Shown: positions 51,442-62,259, numbered from the stretch's first letter. The stretch is DNA of 64,000 nucleotides from Spodoptera frugiperda (GCF_023101765.2 NC_064225.1:2976001-3040000), one strand, 5' to 3'. The notes: generated by a model from the sequence alone, not told the origin. Numbers and translations: made by a program.

Positions 51442-52539
51442 TAATGAAAATAGGTAACGTTATACGGATTTTTGTTGGGTAGGTATTAAGTTGAAGGTTA
51501 AGGCTAGATTACGATAAGTATTGTAATCGTCCTAGGTTGAGGAAGACTCCAGAAATATCAGAGTAATTGAGTAAATTACCAAAATAACTAGTCATTACTT
51601 ATTTTTCGTTATTACATTACATTATATCAGTAGAGCTAGTTATTTACCTGTTCATCACAGGAAACACGCAATTAGGTATTATTATATCATCTTCCTGGCA
51701 AACGAAAATAGCTCATACATTTACTTTTTTGATTAAAATATAAGTAACAGTAACTAACCTAATACCCCTATGCGCAACTGTACACCACTCCACATAGATA
51801 CTTAATCAAAAACAAAGGGGACAGGAGTTAATTGTGCCAAAATTTATGGCATGACTGTACCTTGTAGGGTTGTTGGCTTAGGACAACTTATTAGAACAAT
51901 TCAGTGACAAATGTTCGTAATTACATAAGGGCTTGTATTGAGTGGGTTTTTATGGACATATGTTACATTTGGCTAGTTTCAATATTTGTGGTCCTTTGTG
52001 GCGATTTTTGGTGGGGATCTTAATTAAAGTTTTGTGGGTTAAAAGTGAGATTTGGGTTTCAGGATTTTAATCAACGTAATTTATTTAATCTCGTAAGATT
52101 TTTTTTTCTTCAAGTAGGTTAACACATTTAATGGTTAACTGTTTTAATGGAAGGCTGTGTTGTGTTTGAAGATTCCAATATTAAATATAAATGATTGATT
52201 ATGAGTTTATTTTTTCATACAGAAATCTATATAATATAATATGCGTTTGTTATGAAAGAGCCGTTTCACCGTTTATGCAAAATAGAATCAATGTTTATTT
52301 AACTTCTTTAATATGTTCTCAAGTCGAATTAACTAGTCTGTAATTTCTTCACTATTGTAATCTTCAAACACAACACTACCTCCTATTAAAGCCGTGGCAG
52401 ATACATTTAGAACACCTTATATAGGTATAATAAATTTTCCAACTTCCAATCTAAAACCGGTTTTAATCCACATCAACCTTTTGCTACTAAAAACGACATT
52501 CTAAATATAGGCAACCTAACGTCCACACGACTACACTTC
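51442..52539. other. No assigned feature
   Basis: AT-rich sequence between block X and foldback V. Part of the ~2 kb that separates X from Y here but not in the second copy. Confidence 0.4.
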
Positions 52540-52540
52540 G

Positions 52541-52627
52541 AGCTATAAAAAACCAGTATAACCTGACCTTTGAAAGTCCAGAACGATGATACAAAGCCGG
52601 GCCATGATATGCTGGTGGATATAGCTT
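52541..52627. mobile_element. Foldback element V, copy 3
   Basis: AGCTATAAAAAACCAGTATA with TGCTGGTGGATATAGCTT inverted. Centre GTCCAGAACGATGATACAAA. Confidence 0.7.
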
Positions 52628-52939
52628 GACGTGCTTGATATGTTCCTAACTGGAAACTCGGTCAGATTTTTACCCATCTGACCGCTCTTTTATGGATGAA
52701 AAGACCAGAAGTGATTGATTGCTTGAAAAATATTCTTTAAAGCGATCGCTGCTGGGTCTCGTATAGATAGTGAGTGGATAGTTAGCTGAAGGCCATTGTG
52801 GTGTAACGTATTAGTTTTCTGAATGTCAAAAATGTCAAAGTTTGAAAAAGAACTAAATATAAGAAATATATTCTCGTAAATATTTATTATCACATCATAA
52901 AACAAACGAAAATGCAAGAATAAATAAAAATGTACACAT

Positions 52940-53063
52940 ACACTCACCCAGATCCAAAACAACAATTTGTGGATCGGACAAAGAGTTGCTCCGTGCAGGA
53001 CTCGAACCCGCTACACATTGCGCGACAGCCGCTTGCCCAGCCACCGCGCCAACCATGCAGTCA
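52940..53063 (-). mobile_element. SINE-C copy, 5' half
   Basis: CCAAAACAACAATTTGTGGA, AAAGAGTTGCTCCGTGCAGG, inverted B box GACTCGAACCCGC, CTTGCCCAGCCACCGCGCCA. The 3' end is missing. Confidence 0.75.
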
Positions 53064-53109
53064 TGTATGCAGAAGTTTCATAATATGAGTTTGAGTTTAG
53101 AATTGCTTT

Positions 53110-53187
53110 ATCATCATCATCATCAACATCTTTAAGTGGCCACTGCTGACCAAAGCCTCTTTTCACGCGGAGAAGGAATAGAATTGC
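53110..53187 (-). mobile_element. SINE-E 3' end
   Basis: ATCATCATCATCAACATCTT then TAAGTGGCCACTGCTGACCA and CTTTTCACGCGGAGAAGG: the ATG-repeat tail and last body segment of SINE-E. Confidence 0.65.
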
Positions 53188-53189
53188 TC

Positions 53190-53490
53190 ATCCGTGTGGA
53201 AATGCTTCTTAATTCAAATTATACTCTTACTTTCGTGTATTCTATCTAATTGGGCGAAATGAACGTTTTCAAAAAATCACATCTGATAAAATCGCTAATA
53301 AACTCAATCCCTTTCAAAAACTACCTAAATGAAATACAATACAGCTCTTATTACAACAGCAGTAGTTGCAATCTCTCGTACCAGACATATAACGCAAGAA
53401 AATCCTTCCACATTTCCCCAGTCGTTCCATTAAACACGAACGCACATTATAGTGGTTTCAAATCTGTGCAATCATTTTTATATTCTTTGT
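53190..53490. other. Unsupported 104-codon frame region
   Basis: A plus-strand frame (53250-53564, MGEMNVFKKSHLIKSL...) is Ser/Asn/Tyr-rich. Its end overlaps duplicated block Y. No domain, signal peptide or splice evidence, so it is not called as a gene. Confidence 0.3.
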
Positions 53491-53492
53491 AT

Positions 53493-53558
53493 GTATGTGT
53501 ATGGGGCTGTAGTTATGGTAGTGTGAGTGTGATACTAGAAGTGACACAAGTATGTATA
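53493..53558 (+). repeat. Local duplication block Y, copy 1
   Basis: GTGTATGGGGCTGTAGTTAT, GATACTAGAAGTGACACAAG. Matches 54592-54656 with a handful of differences. Confidence 0.8.
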
Positions 53559-53618
53559 CCGTAGGGAAAAAATCATACCTATGATTAAATTTGTTTTTTG
53601 TTGAGGAATCTTTCTTTA

Positions 53619-53732
53619 TTGTTGAGGGTGAAAAATCATCATATGACTATATATGACGCCGTTCCCTCTCCTACTTTGAGCCTGAGCTCCGGTAACCGTA
53701 ACGGTAACGTTGTCCGCAGCTCCGGATTTGTT
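53619..53732 (-). mobile_element. SINE-B fragment with deletion
   Basis: GTGAAAAATCATCATATGAC, GCCGTTCCCTCTCCTACTTT, GAGCTCCGGTAACCGTAACG, TTGTCCGCAGCTCCGGAT. The GTCAGACTCTTACTGAC block is missing. Confidence 0.65.
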
Positions 53733-53734
53733 AA

Positions 53735-54290
53735 CATCTTGGCTAACAATGTACGGAAAAATAGCGAAATGGGTCTCCGTGTGATAAGACTGCATGTTGT
53801 AATAGTAAGGATTTTTAAATCTGACCGACTCAAAGCCCGAGTGATAACATTGATTATTTTAAATGGATTATGTACCGTATGGAGAAACCTCTTATGACTT
53901 AATTTAAAACACATATTATTTGCTGTCATCTTGGCTGACAATATACGAAAAGTGAGCGACATAGGACCAGTAGTTGAGCTAAAAACTGCTTTTTTCTGTT
54001 TGAGCTAATTTGAACACTTTTTACAAATACGGCATTACAACAGCCGCGCCACATGACCGTAACATTCCTAGACACTTACAACTCTTCTGTGGTCATGGAG
54101 CTGTTCACACAGAATTAAATACATGATTTATTTAGTTATTTATTTATTTTGTTTGAAAATTTATTTAAAATTTCGGTTATCGTTGAAATATTTAGTTGTA
54201 TTCTACTTCTGTGGACGAGTACTACTTCTAATTTTATTTAAATCATATGAGTGTTCTCCATACTTGTTAATGTCGTGGTGACCCGGAGCC
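53735..54290. other. No assigned feature
   Basis: Frames on both strands (53598-53962) mirror each other over the SINE-B flank and are not credible. TTTGAACAC and short direct repeats of GGCTAACAAT/GGCTGACAAT type (53743, 53931) suggest a small local duplication. Confidence 0.35.
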
Positions 54291-54292
54291 TC

Positions 54293-54556
54293 GTATTGTA
54301 TCTAGCATCATTTGCCAAAGGACCTATGTCACGGTCCAACGGTCCTGTGTTAAAACTATCACCCATAACCCCAAGCTATGTTGTCAGCACTCTTTAACCG
54401 GATAAAACCGGTTTCCTGGTACAGTTATAGCACAAAACATATTTCGTGGAATTTAAATTGAATTTTATAGTTTGTGATATTCGAAATTAAATTTGAGTGT
54501 CACTTTGTACCTGCTTTGTGATGTGAAAATGAAACTAAATTGTGATGAAAATGTTT
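54293..54556 (+). repeat. Local duplication block X, copy 2
   Basis: Same sequence as 51173-51440, including ACCGGATAAAACCGGTTTCC and TACCTGCTTTGTGATGTG. The left end keeps only the last ~12 bp of foldback V. Confidence 0.85.
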
Positions 54557-54591
54557 CACTATTTTTTTAATAAAAGGATGGTGTCAGTGAA

Positions 54592-54656
54592 ATGTGTATG
54601 GGGCTCTAGTTATGGTAGTGTAAGTATGATACTAGAAGTGACACAAGCATGTATAA
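54592..54656 (+). repeat. Local duplication block Y, copy 2
   Basis: GTGTATGGGGCTCTAGTTAT, GATACTAGAAGTGACACAAG. Only about 35 bp after block X here, against about 2 kb in the first copy. Confidence 0.8.
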
Positions 54657-54685
54657 TACGTAGTAAATGTAGTATGTAGTTATAA

Positions 54686-55051
54686 TGTCGTGGTGGCCTG
54701 GAGGCTTAAGACACCCGCTTCTCTCATGCATGAGAGTGCGCGTAATCTACCAACGGCAAAGTACCAATGTGATTTTTTCTAAGTTACATGTACTTTTCAA
54801 GCATATTTACGCACCACTGACTAACAGTGAAGGAAATCATAGCAAGGAAAGTTGGACTTATCATTTCTGATTATATGAAATTGTCAACTTGTATTGAGCA
54901 ACGCCGGCACTGGTTATATGTACTTTCTAAGCATATTTAGACACCACTGACCAACGGTGAAGGAAAATATCGTGAGGAAACCTGGACTTATAATTTCTAA
55001 TTATAAGTTTGGAATCGCCACTCCGTATAGGCTGTTGATGTTGCTGATGAT
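54686..55051 (+). mobile_element. SINE-E copy with internal tandem duplication
   Basis: tRNA-like head TGTCGTGGTGGCCTGGAGGC (A-box region), CATGAGAGTGCGCGTAATCT, ACCAACGGCAAAGTACCAAT. The segment ATGTACTTTC-AAGCATATTTA..CACCACTGAC is present twice (54787 and 54917). Ends GCTGTTGATGTTGCTGATGA. Confidence 0.75.
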
Positions 55052-55052
55052 T

Positions 55053-55490
55053 ATTCAAAATCAAGCATGTTGTTCCTAAGTGTGTTGCTGTGGAAAAAGA
55101 ATGATGTAGTATGAAGCAGGCCGAATCAAAATGTATGCAGGACTTTAATGTTTGATTTAGGTTATAAAGTGGAACACTCTTTATTTTTATACTAAAAAAA
55201 ATTACATAGTCTTTTTTCACGTTTCACACAATTTGACTCACGTGTCGTCTCATTAAAATTTTTTTTTACGTTTCAGACACGTGCCGTGTCATTTTCTGTA
55301 GAAAGCGTAATGAATATTTAAATATTTAATCTTTTTTATTTTAATTTGCTAAAACAAAATATGTCTGCTTTGCATTTATAACATTGTATGTTCGTCTTGT
55401 GTATTATAAAAATATTTAGTATCTTTTTTATTTTATTTTTTTTTACAACCAGACCTGTAATATTGTTTATTGACATATCTCTCTATATTC
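55053..55490. other. No assigned feature
   Basis: AT-rich; CACGTGTCGTCTCATTAAAA and ACACGTGCCGTGTCATTTTC (55239, 55278) look like a decayed direct repeat about 40 bp apart. Confidence 0.4.
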
Positions 55491-55491
55491 T

Positions 55492-55722
55492 CTGGGTCTC
55501 GTATTCGATTCTCGGGTCGAGCAAAGTACAGCTGAGCTGAAAATTTCTCAGTAGTAGCACGGAGTTTGGAATTGTGCCCAGTATATGGCAATAGACTCAC
55601 CTCCTATTACATGGGACTTATAACATAAACAGTGAAAATTGGGTATACATACATTGTAAAGTGGCATTACGTGCCGTATTGAGCACCTCTGCCTTACCTT
55701 TGGGGATAAAAAGGCCGTGACG
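55492..55722 (+). mobile_element. SINE-D copy lacking its A-box end
   Basis: GGGTCTCGTATTCGATTCTC (B box), TCGAGCAAAGTACAGCTGAG, TTTCTCAGTAGTAGCACGGA, GGCATTACGTGCCGTATTGA, GATAAAAAGGCCGTGACG. Confidence 0.75.
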
Positions 55723-55954
55723 TTTCTATAAGTTTTAATGGCACGCTACAATAGATAGAAATCTTGAACCGTACCGAGCAGCGGTCACGTCTTCAGTGAT
55801 CATTATTCACACGACTGGCCTTTCACCACGCTGTACTTTCTGAGCTAGAATGAAATGGTAGAGCTGAATGCTTTGCGGTTCGTGTGGAGCTATCGTTGAG
55901 AAATCGTGTTGGGTTTTATTGATGATCTACATAATATATGATAGTATATTTTTT

Positions 55955-56108
55955 TTAAAACGTTGCTCGTATACACTTGTATTTTCGCCTGTATCGCTTA
56001 CATACACATGACACCCAGATTCGAAACAACAATTTGTGGATCACATAAAGAGTTGCTTCAGGCGGGAATCGCACCCGTTACATGTTGCTGCGCAAACTGT
56101 GCAGTGCA
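55955..56108 (-). mobile_element. SINE-C copy
   Basis: Poly-T/A end, AAACGTTGCTCGTATACACT, ACATGACACCCAGATTCGAA, TTTGTGGATCACATAAAGAG, inverted B box GGGAATCGCACCC. Confidence 0.7.
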
Positions 56109-56204
56109 GCTATAATAAAAATGGTGTCCTTGCTTTTTAATGCCTCTCTTAATTTATTTTTCTTGTTTTTGTGTTTTTCCCGCTTTACATTATTATGGAA
56201 TGGG

Positions 56205-56320
56205 TAGCCATACCAAGATCATTTAAAATAAATGGCTGTGACATACAGACGGACAGACAGACAGACATGACGAATCTATAAGGGTTCAGTTTTTTTGCCA
56301 TTTGGCTACGGAACCCTAAA
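56205..56320. repeat. Probable interspersed repeat with GACA microsatellite
   Basis: GACATACAGACGGACAGACA, GACATGACGAATCTATAAGG and CCATTTGGCTACGGAACCCT are phrases I recall from many moth loci. A single copy here; class unknown. Confidence 0.45.
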
Positions 56321-56334
56321 AAAACCCACCCAAA

Positions 56335-56455
56335 GGTTGTGTGCAAGAAATTGCCGTGTGTACCGACCGCCCATTGTACTCTAATTACTACATATTACAA
56401 TGTAAACGTGTTTTTATGTATGTGTGCAATAAAGTATAAAATAAATAAATAAGTT
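56335..56455 (+). repeat. Possible LINE 3' UTR end with polyadenylation signal
   Basis: TGTATGTGTGCAATAAAGTA followed by AAATAAATAAATAA resembles the end of a polyadenylated LINE or mRNA copy. No coding part is attached. Confidence 0.35.
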
Positions 56456-56457
56456 TA

Positions 56458-56730
56458 GCCCGTCGTCTCAGGGACATAAATAACTTGCTTTAGATCCAAA
56501 ACAGTTATAACAATGAATAATGATATTCAAGATAACAGATATCCCCCTACTTTTCCACAAACATACATTAATTTAAATCTCAAACTACTCAATCTACTTC
56601 AATCGATCAACTGAAGTAGCTTCCCGCGGATCTGCATCCTCGCATTCATTTCACAGAATGACGGATTGGACACATAAACCGCCAATATAATTTGACCTAT
56701 CTGTAGAAGAGAAGCCAATGTGATATAAGT
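56458..56730. other. No assigned feature
   Basis: Unassigned spacer. Confidence 0.4.
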
Positions 56731-56769
56731 CCAAGTTATGTTGGTCAAGTATAGCTTCAAGTGCGGGCA

Positions 56770-56855
56770 CATTATCCACCAGTATAACCTGACCTGCCTT
56801 AGCCAAAGCAGCCAATATATTGTGAGGCCAGGATATGTTGGTATATTATAGCTTC
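56770..56855. mobile_element. Foldback element V, copy 4
   Basis: CCACCAGTATAACCTGACCT, then GAGGCCAGGATATGTTGGTA and TTATAGCTTCAAG. A second right-end piece (GTTATGTTGGTCAAGTATAG, CTTCAAGTG) precedes it at 56735-56763, so two copies may be overlapped or one disrupted. Confidence 0.65.
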
Positions 56856-56857
56856 AA

Positions 56858-57108
56858 GAGTAGCTGTCTAGACAATTGACATATGCATCGCGTCTCAATT
56901 CATCACTGTTGGAGACTTGAAAATGATTGAGGGGTATAATAAGAGTCAAATGTATTGAGTTTGCTTTAGAATAAGGACTTAAGTAGGGATTTTCCTTTAG
57001 ATATTGAATTTGTTAAGGGGTTTTATCATTTCTGGAGAATTTTTATTTAAAATGGATTGGCGTTCTCACTGTTTTGCGATGCGGTTTACGATGGAGATCC
57101 TAGCAAAG
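56858..57108. other. No assigned feature
   Basis: AT-rich spacer. Confidence 0.4.
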
Positions 57109-57109
57109 A

Positions 57110-57236
57110 TTAACTAAAAATCACGGCTCGAAAAGCAGGAGTAAGAACGGGGTGGTTTTTAGTCAGTAAGAGTCTGACACTTCCTCTCGACTCGCCCAAA
57201 GCGGGAGAAGTCATTGAAAATTTTTCCCACATTAAA
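57110..57236 (+). mobile_element. SINE-B 3' half
   Basis: GGCTCGAAAAGCAGGAGTAA, GAACGGGGTGGTTTTTAGTC, GTCTGACACTTCCTCTCGAC, AAGCGGGAGAAGTCATTGAA. The tail has decayed to ATTAAATAA. Confidence 0.75.
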
Positions 57237-57239
57237 TAA

Positions 57240-57655
57240 TTACAACTGTTGAATAGAATTAAAAATTTAAAGGTAAATAAGGTGATAGCTGTATGTGACA
57301 TTCTTGGTTAGAGGTTTTCCATTAAGCAATCCTTTTGTGATATGGGATTTTAGTGAAGTGACTGTAAGTCTGTGGTGTACAGTAACTTTGCCAAATCTTT
57401 CAACTCTCTCATAGGAAAGAGTATTACGCGAAATGGGGTTGTTTACCATTTTATGACTTCTACAATAATATCATTTTTTTATAACTCCTTAAAAAGTTTC
57501 CAAAGTACCGAAGTAATTTGTGACAACTTTATTTATTATGTTATATTATTATGTTATTACATAGGATTATAGTACTTATATTCCTATTTCTATTAGGATC
57601 AAAGTTCTGTAGAATTGCGTGAGTTTATTGAAAGGAATTGGTCGCTAGTATTGAT
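57240..57655. other. No assigned feature
   Basis: AT-rich spacer. Overlapping 60-66 codon frames on both strands are unsupported. Confidence 0.35.
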
Positions 57656-57660
57656 GTAGT

Positions 57661-57706
57661 TACTCATTGGTCGAGTGGTCTGATTGTGTTCCCGGGCAAA
57701 GAATCA
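57661..57706 (+). mobile_element. SINE-D head scrap
   Basis: ACTCATTGGTCGAGTGGTCT, then TTCCCGGGCAAAG, with the middle deleted. Confidence 0.5.
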
Positions 57707-57768
57707 TGAGAAATGTTTGAATTTACCAAAAGACATTTACATAAATGGGTGCTACATTATGTTTGTGT

Positions 57769-58053
57769 ACAGTGAAAGACAGATCCCCCAGCATTTTAAA
57801 ATAATTGCTTGAACCCAGCAAACATTATGCCATACCCAATAAATATCTCATCTAATACAATAGCAATAACCTCGCAGCGTAATGACCCAATACGTGTAAT
57901 TCCTTAGTCAGGGATGCGTTTGGTGTTGTTCGTCTACATGCGCTAGCATCATTCGTCATTTCAATGGTCATGGGGCGGGGCTAAAAAGCTCATCAGCTGT
58001 AAGCAAACATTAACTTTGTGGTGGTCAGGCGCATGTGACCACCATTGTACATT
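57769..58053 (+). repeat. Repeat Q, copy 2
   Basis: ACAGTGAAAGACAGATCCCC, TTAAAATAATTGCTTGAACC, GTGGTGGTCAGGCGCATGTG, ACCACCATTGTACAT. Same order and 3' hairpin as 19849-20125. Confidence 0.7.
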
Positions 58054-58880
58054 TGCCTGCCCATTTCTAGATCAAAAGGCGTGACGCTGTGTATGTACGT
58101 TTGACTTTCTTACGTAGGTTCTCATTACTTACGTAAGACCAGAGGGCTCAAGATAATTTTCTTGAGTCACAGAATTCTGAGAAATTGTTCAACTTTATTG
58201 GAAGAAGTTGGTTAATGAATTCGATTATCTTTGATTCCTTGATTTAATATAAATGTTTTTATCATCAACGTCAGATCAAGAAGCGTAATCTTAAATAGTC
58301 CGCGCTCTCTTCTAATTGAGTTTCGGAATTGCGAATGGATTAATCTAGACCGTTAACCTTGCTTTTGGCATTTGACATTAATTTTCAAAGTCCTAACTGT
58401 ATTATAATTTTCGCTGAACTTAAAAACTCATTTGCATTTTAGCCACGAAAATATTTGCGTAAGCACAATATAAAATTTCATAATATTATTATGAAAATAA
58501 ACTTATCTATACGAAATATGTTAATTAAAAACCCCATACTTCAACCATGTATAAAATTAAGCTGAAGCGATTTACCTTTAACAACTAGCGCCAACCATAA
58601 ATCAGCGGAGGATTGTGGAACTACAATAGTTCTTAATAAGAATCAGAGGCGGAGTTCACGTGTTAAATATAATAATATGCGGACCAATAGTGTTTCATGT
58701 TCACGAGCGTAAATGGACCGCACCCGGGGGATAGATAACGAATAATATATTTTGGCGGGTTTTCCAAGCAAACGGTGGCTTCTACGCAATGCGGCATTAC
58801 GCCGACATCGTGTGAATGTTCCTTTTTTGAATTTTAAAAAGCTTATTTACGAAATTTGAGTTACAAAAGCAATTTGTACT

Positions 58881-59068
58881 TTACTCTTTTTGGCACCCGA
58901 ACGTAGGTTGACATGTTTTTACAATTTGTTCGATGTAATGTGTTTTTTGCGGATCGAAGGACCAAATTGGTCTTGAATGGGGCACTTGTTTTTCAGATTC
59001 TAGACCCAAAACAATAAAAGAGATACTTTTAAAAGCCACTTGGACTAAAAATACCTCGGTTAGGGTTC
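58881..59068 (-). other. Possible terminal exon, unproven
   Basis: On the minus strand an excellent acceptor (TTTTTCTTTTTTTAG) near 59069 opens a frame reading TLTEVFLVQVAFKSISFIVL and ending TCQPTFGCQKE before TAA, about 62 codons. Two Cys near the end. I know no matching family, and no partner exon was found in the window. T-rich introns make strong acceptors by chance. Confidence 0.22.
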
Positions 59069-59834
59069 TAAAAAAAGAAAAATTAGTACTAGCTGACAAG
59101 TCGTATGTCTAACATTAGGCCAAGAATACATTATTGAAAGAAAAATATTTTAGCCAAACCTTGAATGTGTACAACGCCTTAAACATACTTTTCTAGCTAC
59201 ATTTGTGTACTATTTAATTCAGAATGTCCTTTAACATTCCACCTTCATAGATTTCATGTGGCTTACCTTTTTTTTTTCGTAAAACTGACGAAGTTTTTAG
59301 TATTCTCAAAGTAAAGTAAGAAATTGTTCAAGTTTTTCAGCTTCGTGGAACGGAGCGATATTTCTTTTACACCAGCTTTTCGTTACGTGCATAGCGCGTG
59401 ACATATTATACATTCGTGTGTCATTGTAATTTTTAAGCTGTGCGGAATATTGTGATGTGACTTTTATTTATTCTATTTGTGAATTCTATTTTATATGGTT
59501 TTATTGCAGATCGCTTTTAGTATATTGTGTTATTTCAGATTAATGGAAAATAGAAAAATCTGATCTCTAATTGAATAAATTCTGTATATACTATGAAATA
59601 CCATAATTTTGGTATATTGTCCCATATAAAAAAATGAATTACAGATTTGATTTGCTTATCTGTTGTAAAATAATAAACATCTTATCATTGCAATTTAAAT
59701 ACAATCAAAATTAATTCAAATCGTAATTCACACAAAATACATTTTCCAATTAAGCAAAATAAAGACGTTATACTAAAACACTCGACAGACACATTTTGAT
59801 TCCACATAATTGGAAGGAGGCTGATTTCCATTTT

Positions 59835-59869
59835 CCAAAAAGGTTCACTGGTAAAGTGAACCTTTTTGG
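59835..59869. repeat. Perfect 15-bp hairpin
   Basis: CCAAAAAGGTTCACT and AGTGAACCTTTTTGG pair perfectly around a five-base loop GGTAA. Followed directly by TCCT, giving another GGTCCT. Confidence 0.85.
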
Positions 59870-60736
59870 TCCTGAATATCGAAGAACTCTAAGCCCGCAT
59901 TAATAGTCGTTCCCATTTGGGCAAGAAGCAGTCCCTCTTGTGTCAAATCCATGTCTTCTGAGCTTTTGATTTAAATTTCCAAAAGACTGTATTTTTTGGG
60001 TAGAAAAAATAAAACGGTGAAGTAATTAATGGCAGATTTTAAACGTTATTGGTGTTTCTAGGTGTTTTTCTATTTAGTCTGGTCCTTCTGTTCGGGCTTG
60101 CTCGCCAATTGGTCATTTGATCTGCGGTATATGTAACTACGGGACGTTATGTAAATTTTATTGATATAATCAAAAATTCCAATTTCATTTCTGTGGTTTA
60201 ATTTTTACCTTCAATTTGGAGAATATAAAGTCTAATAAATTACGCATACGTTATTTTATTACGTTAAACGGTTTTTAAGCAATAAAATATTCTAATCTAG
60301 TCAGGCCAAACTGAAATTATAGCGAACTTCATTAGTTTTCATAATATTTTAGTTTGTTTTATCTAAACTAATAAAGGTTGGCAGGACTTTGCAAATTAAA
60401 ATTTTATATTCGCGCTAAAGATATTTCGCAAAATGGACCCTAGCCAAATGTGGGAACGTGTGTAGTTATAGAGATTCAGAAATTTTAACACCACGTATAT
60501 TAAAGTTCATAAAATTTTATTTAAGATTCATTCTGTTTTTTTGTTTTATCCTTTGGCAATCGTATATAGGTCGGTGGGGATAGGTTTATAATGATCGTTG
60601 TTTTTTAGTATTTTGATTTTTTATTGTTTACTGAGCCAAATGGCTGGTTTGGATTGGCATAAATAATAATATCATGATATTTATTTTATGTGAATATTTA
60701 CTTTTATAATTTTTAAACGTTTTATTGTCTTACAAC

Positions 60737-61026
60737 GTCACGCTTTTTTATCCCCGAAGGGGTGGGCAGAGGTGCGCATTACAGTACGTAATAAAGCCGA
60801 TAAAGGTACAATGTACACCCACTTTTCACCTTTTGTGTTATAAGTCTCATGTAATGTAGGATGAGTCTATTACCCTATACAGGGCTCAATTTCAGACTCC
60901 GTGCTACTACCGAAAAATTTTCGAAAAACCGAAAAAAAGCCCAGTAATACTTTGCCCAATCAGGGAATTGAACCCTAGACCCTAATCCTGGCAGTCGGTT
61001 GTAACCAATCGACCAATGAGGCAGTC
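60737..61026 (-). mobile_element. SINE-D copy, full length
   Basis: CTTTTTTATCCCCGAAGGGG, TGTACACCCACTTTTCACCT, ACTCCGTGCTACTACCGAAA, then the decayed B box GGGAATTGAACCC and ATCGACCAATGAGGCAGTC. Confidence 0.75.
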
Positions 61027-61027
61027 T

Positions 61028-61403
61028 TTCTCAGCTTTTTATTTGATGTTCCCAAATACGTATGAAACGGTACGTACGTACGTAACGGTAGGTTGAGGTC
61101 TTGGCATGTCTATTGTTAAGGAAAAACAGTTAGATCATCATGAAAACTGACTTCAGCTTCCGAAATACGATAGGCTGAAATTCACACGTCAATATTTCTG
61201 TAAATAGAATTACTTGGAAGCAGTACTCGTCTCTTTGGGACAAAAGGACTCTTAAACAGTCGTGTGCCGAATATAAAACAAATATTATTGCTATATTTAG
61301 GGACCAAATATTTTGTTCTATTTCTGAATGCTGACGACATTTGACTGCTTTGTTAGGTGGCAGTGGGTCCTGGGCAAACTATTATTGAGTTGTTTAGCGT
61401 TGG
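61028..61403. other. No assigned feature
   Basis: Short TACGTACGTACGTAACGG run at 61071-61088. Otherwise unassigned. Confidence 0.4.
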
Positions 61404-61405
61404 TG

Positions 61406-61515
61406 GATTTTTTTAGGGCGGAGAATCTTCAATGATGCTGTCAGACTTTACTGACTAAAAACCACCCTGTTCCTATTCGAGCCGGAACCCCGTAGATAGT
61501 CCGCAGCTCCGGATA
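61406..61515 (-). mobile_element. SINE-B copy, internally deleted
   Basis: AGAATCTTCAATGATGCTGT, CAGACTTTACTGACTAAAAA, CCACCCTGTTCCTATTCGAG, TAGTCCGCAGCTCCGGATAG. The GAGGCGAGAGGGAG block is gone. Confidence 0.7.
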
Positions 61516-61677
61516 GCGTTGATAGGGCTACATGCTGTATAACTATAGATTCTCCCCATACATACATAGGTATACATGAAATTTATATACTTATTATACA
61601 GGCAGGTTGAATGCTATAGGCGATAAAATATCACGCTACGACCAATTGAAACAACAAATGAGAAGTTAGTTATCATA

Positions 61678-61785
61678 CTAGTCACACTAATAAAATTATA
61701 AATCTCAAAGTTTGTTTGGATGTTTATCCGTCAATTACACTGAAATTACAAATCGGATTTTGATAAAATTTATTATACAGTCATT
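61678..61785 (-). repeat. LINE-like 3' tail repeat T, inverted
   Basis: GTCACACTAATAAAATTATA, AAGTTTGTTTGGATGTTTAT and CCGTCAATTACACTGAAATT are the reverse complement of the repeat T ending. Confidence 0.6.
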
Positions 61786-61786
61786 T

Positions 61787-61852
61787 TTAAAAGGCCGGCA
61801 ACGCACCTGTGACTCCTTTGCGGGTGTCTAATTGCGGTGATTGCAATCGCTA
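61787..61852 (+). mobile_element. LINE or SINE-A 3' tail scrap
   Basis: AAAAGGCCGGCAACGCACCT, GTGACTCCTTTGCGGGTGTC, TGATTGCAATCGCT. Resembles the LINE end at 16.1 kb more than SINE-A (GTGACTCC rather than GTAACGCC). Confidence 0.5.
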
Positions 61853-61854
61853 AA

Positions 61855-62258
61855 GAAAAGACATGGTATGAGCTGACTAAGTTGATATGGTATTTTTTAT
61901 ACTACAGGTACGCAGACGAAACCAATGGCAGAAGCTAATAGTAACTATAAACAATGAATAGTGAGTGTTATATTGTATTTCTGTTCATCTGGCTAACCAT
62001 TCGGAATTAAAAGTCATATTGTTACGTCATTCATATTATAATTCATCCTGTTAAGTATTGATTGAAATAATGACCTAATAATTAGTTAACAGTTTAATTT
62101 ATTTGTGTCCATTTGATATGTGGTTTTTGTAATAACGCATCATATTCCAGTATTGAATGTCATTTATTATAACAAACATATTTTGAATTCAACCGTAAAA
62201 TGATTCTATTTAATTCATAATATCGAAACTGTTTTAAATTCTTTGTTAAATTCAACTG
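61855..62258. other. No assigned feature
   Basis: AT-rich spacer. Confidence 0.4.
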
Positions 62259-62259
62259 C

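Larger units (their letters stand above)
58055..60735. other. Long AT-rich, repeat-poor interval
   Basis: Holds a possible terminal exon (58881-59068) and a perfect hairpin (59835-59869), listed separately. CCACTTTTAAAAG-type and poly-T runs are common. No family of this window is seen. Confidence 0.4.

Noticed and set aside
53598..53962. Mirror frames of 99 (+) and 107 (-) codons
   Set aside because: They overlap SINE-B and each other with no supporting motif.
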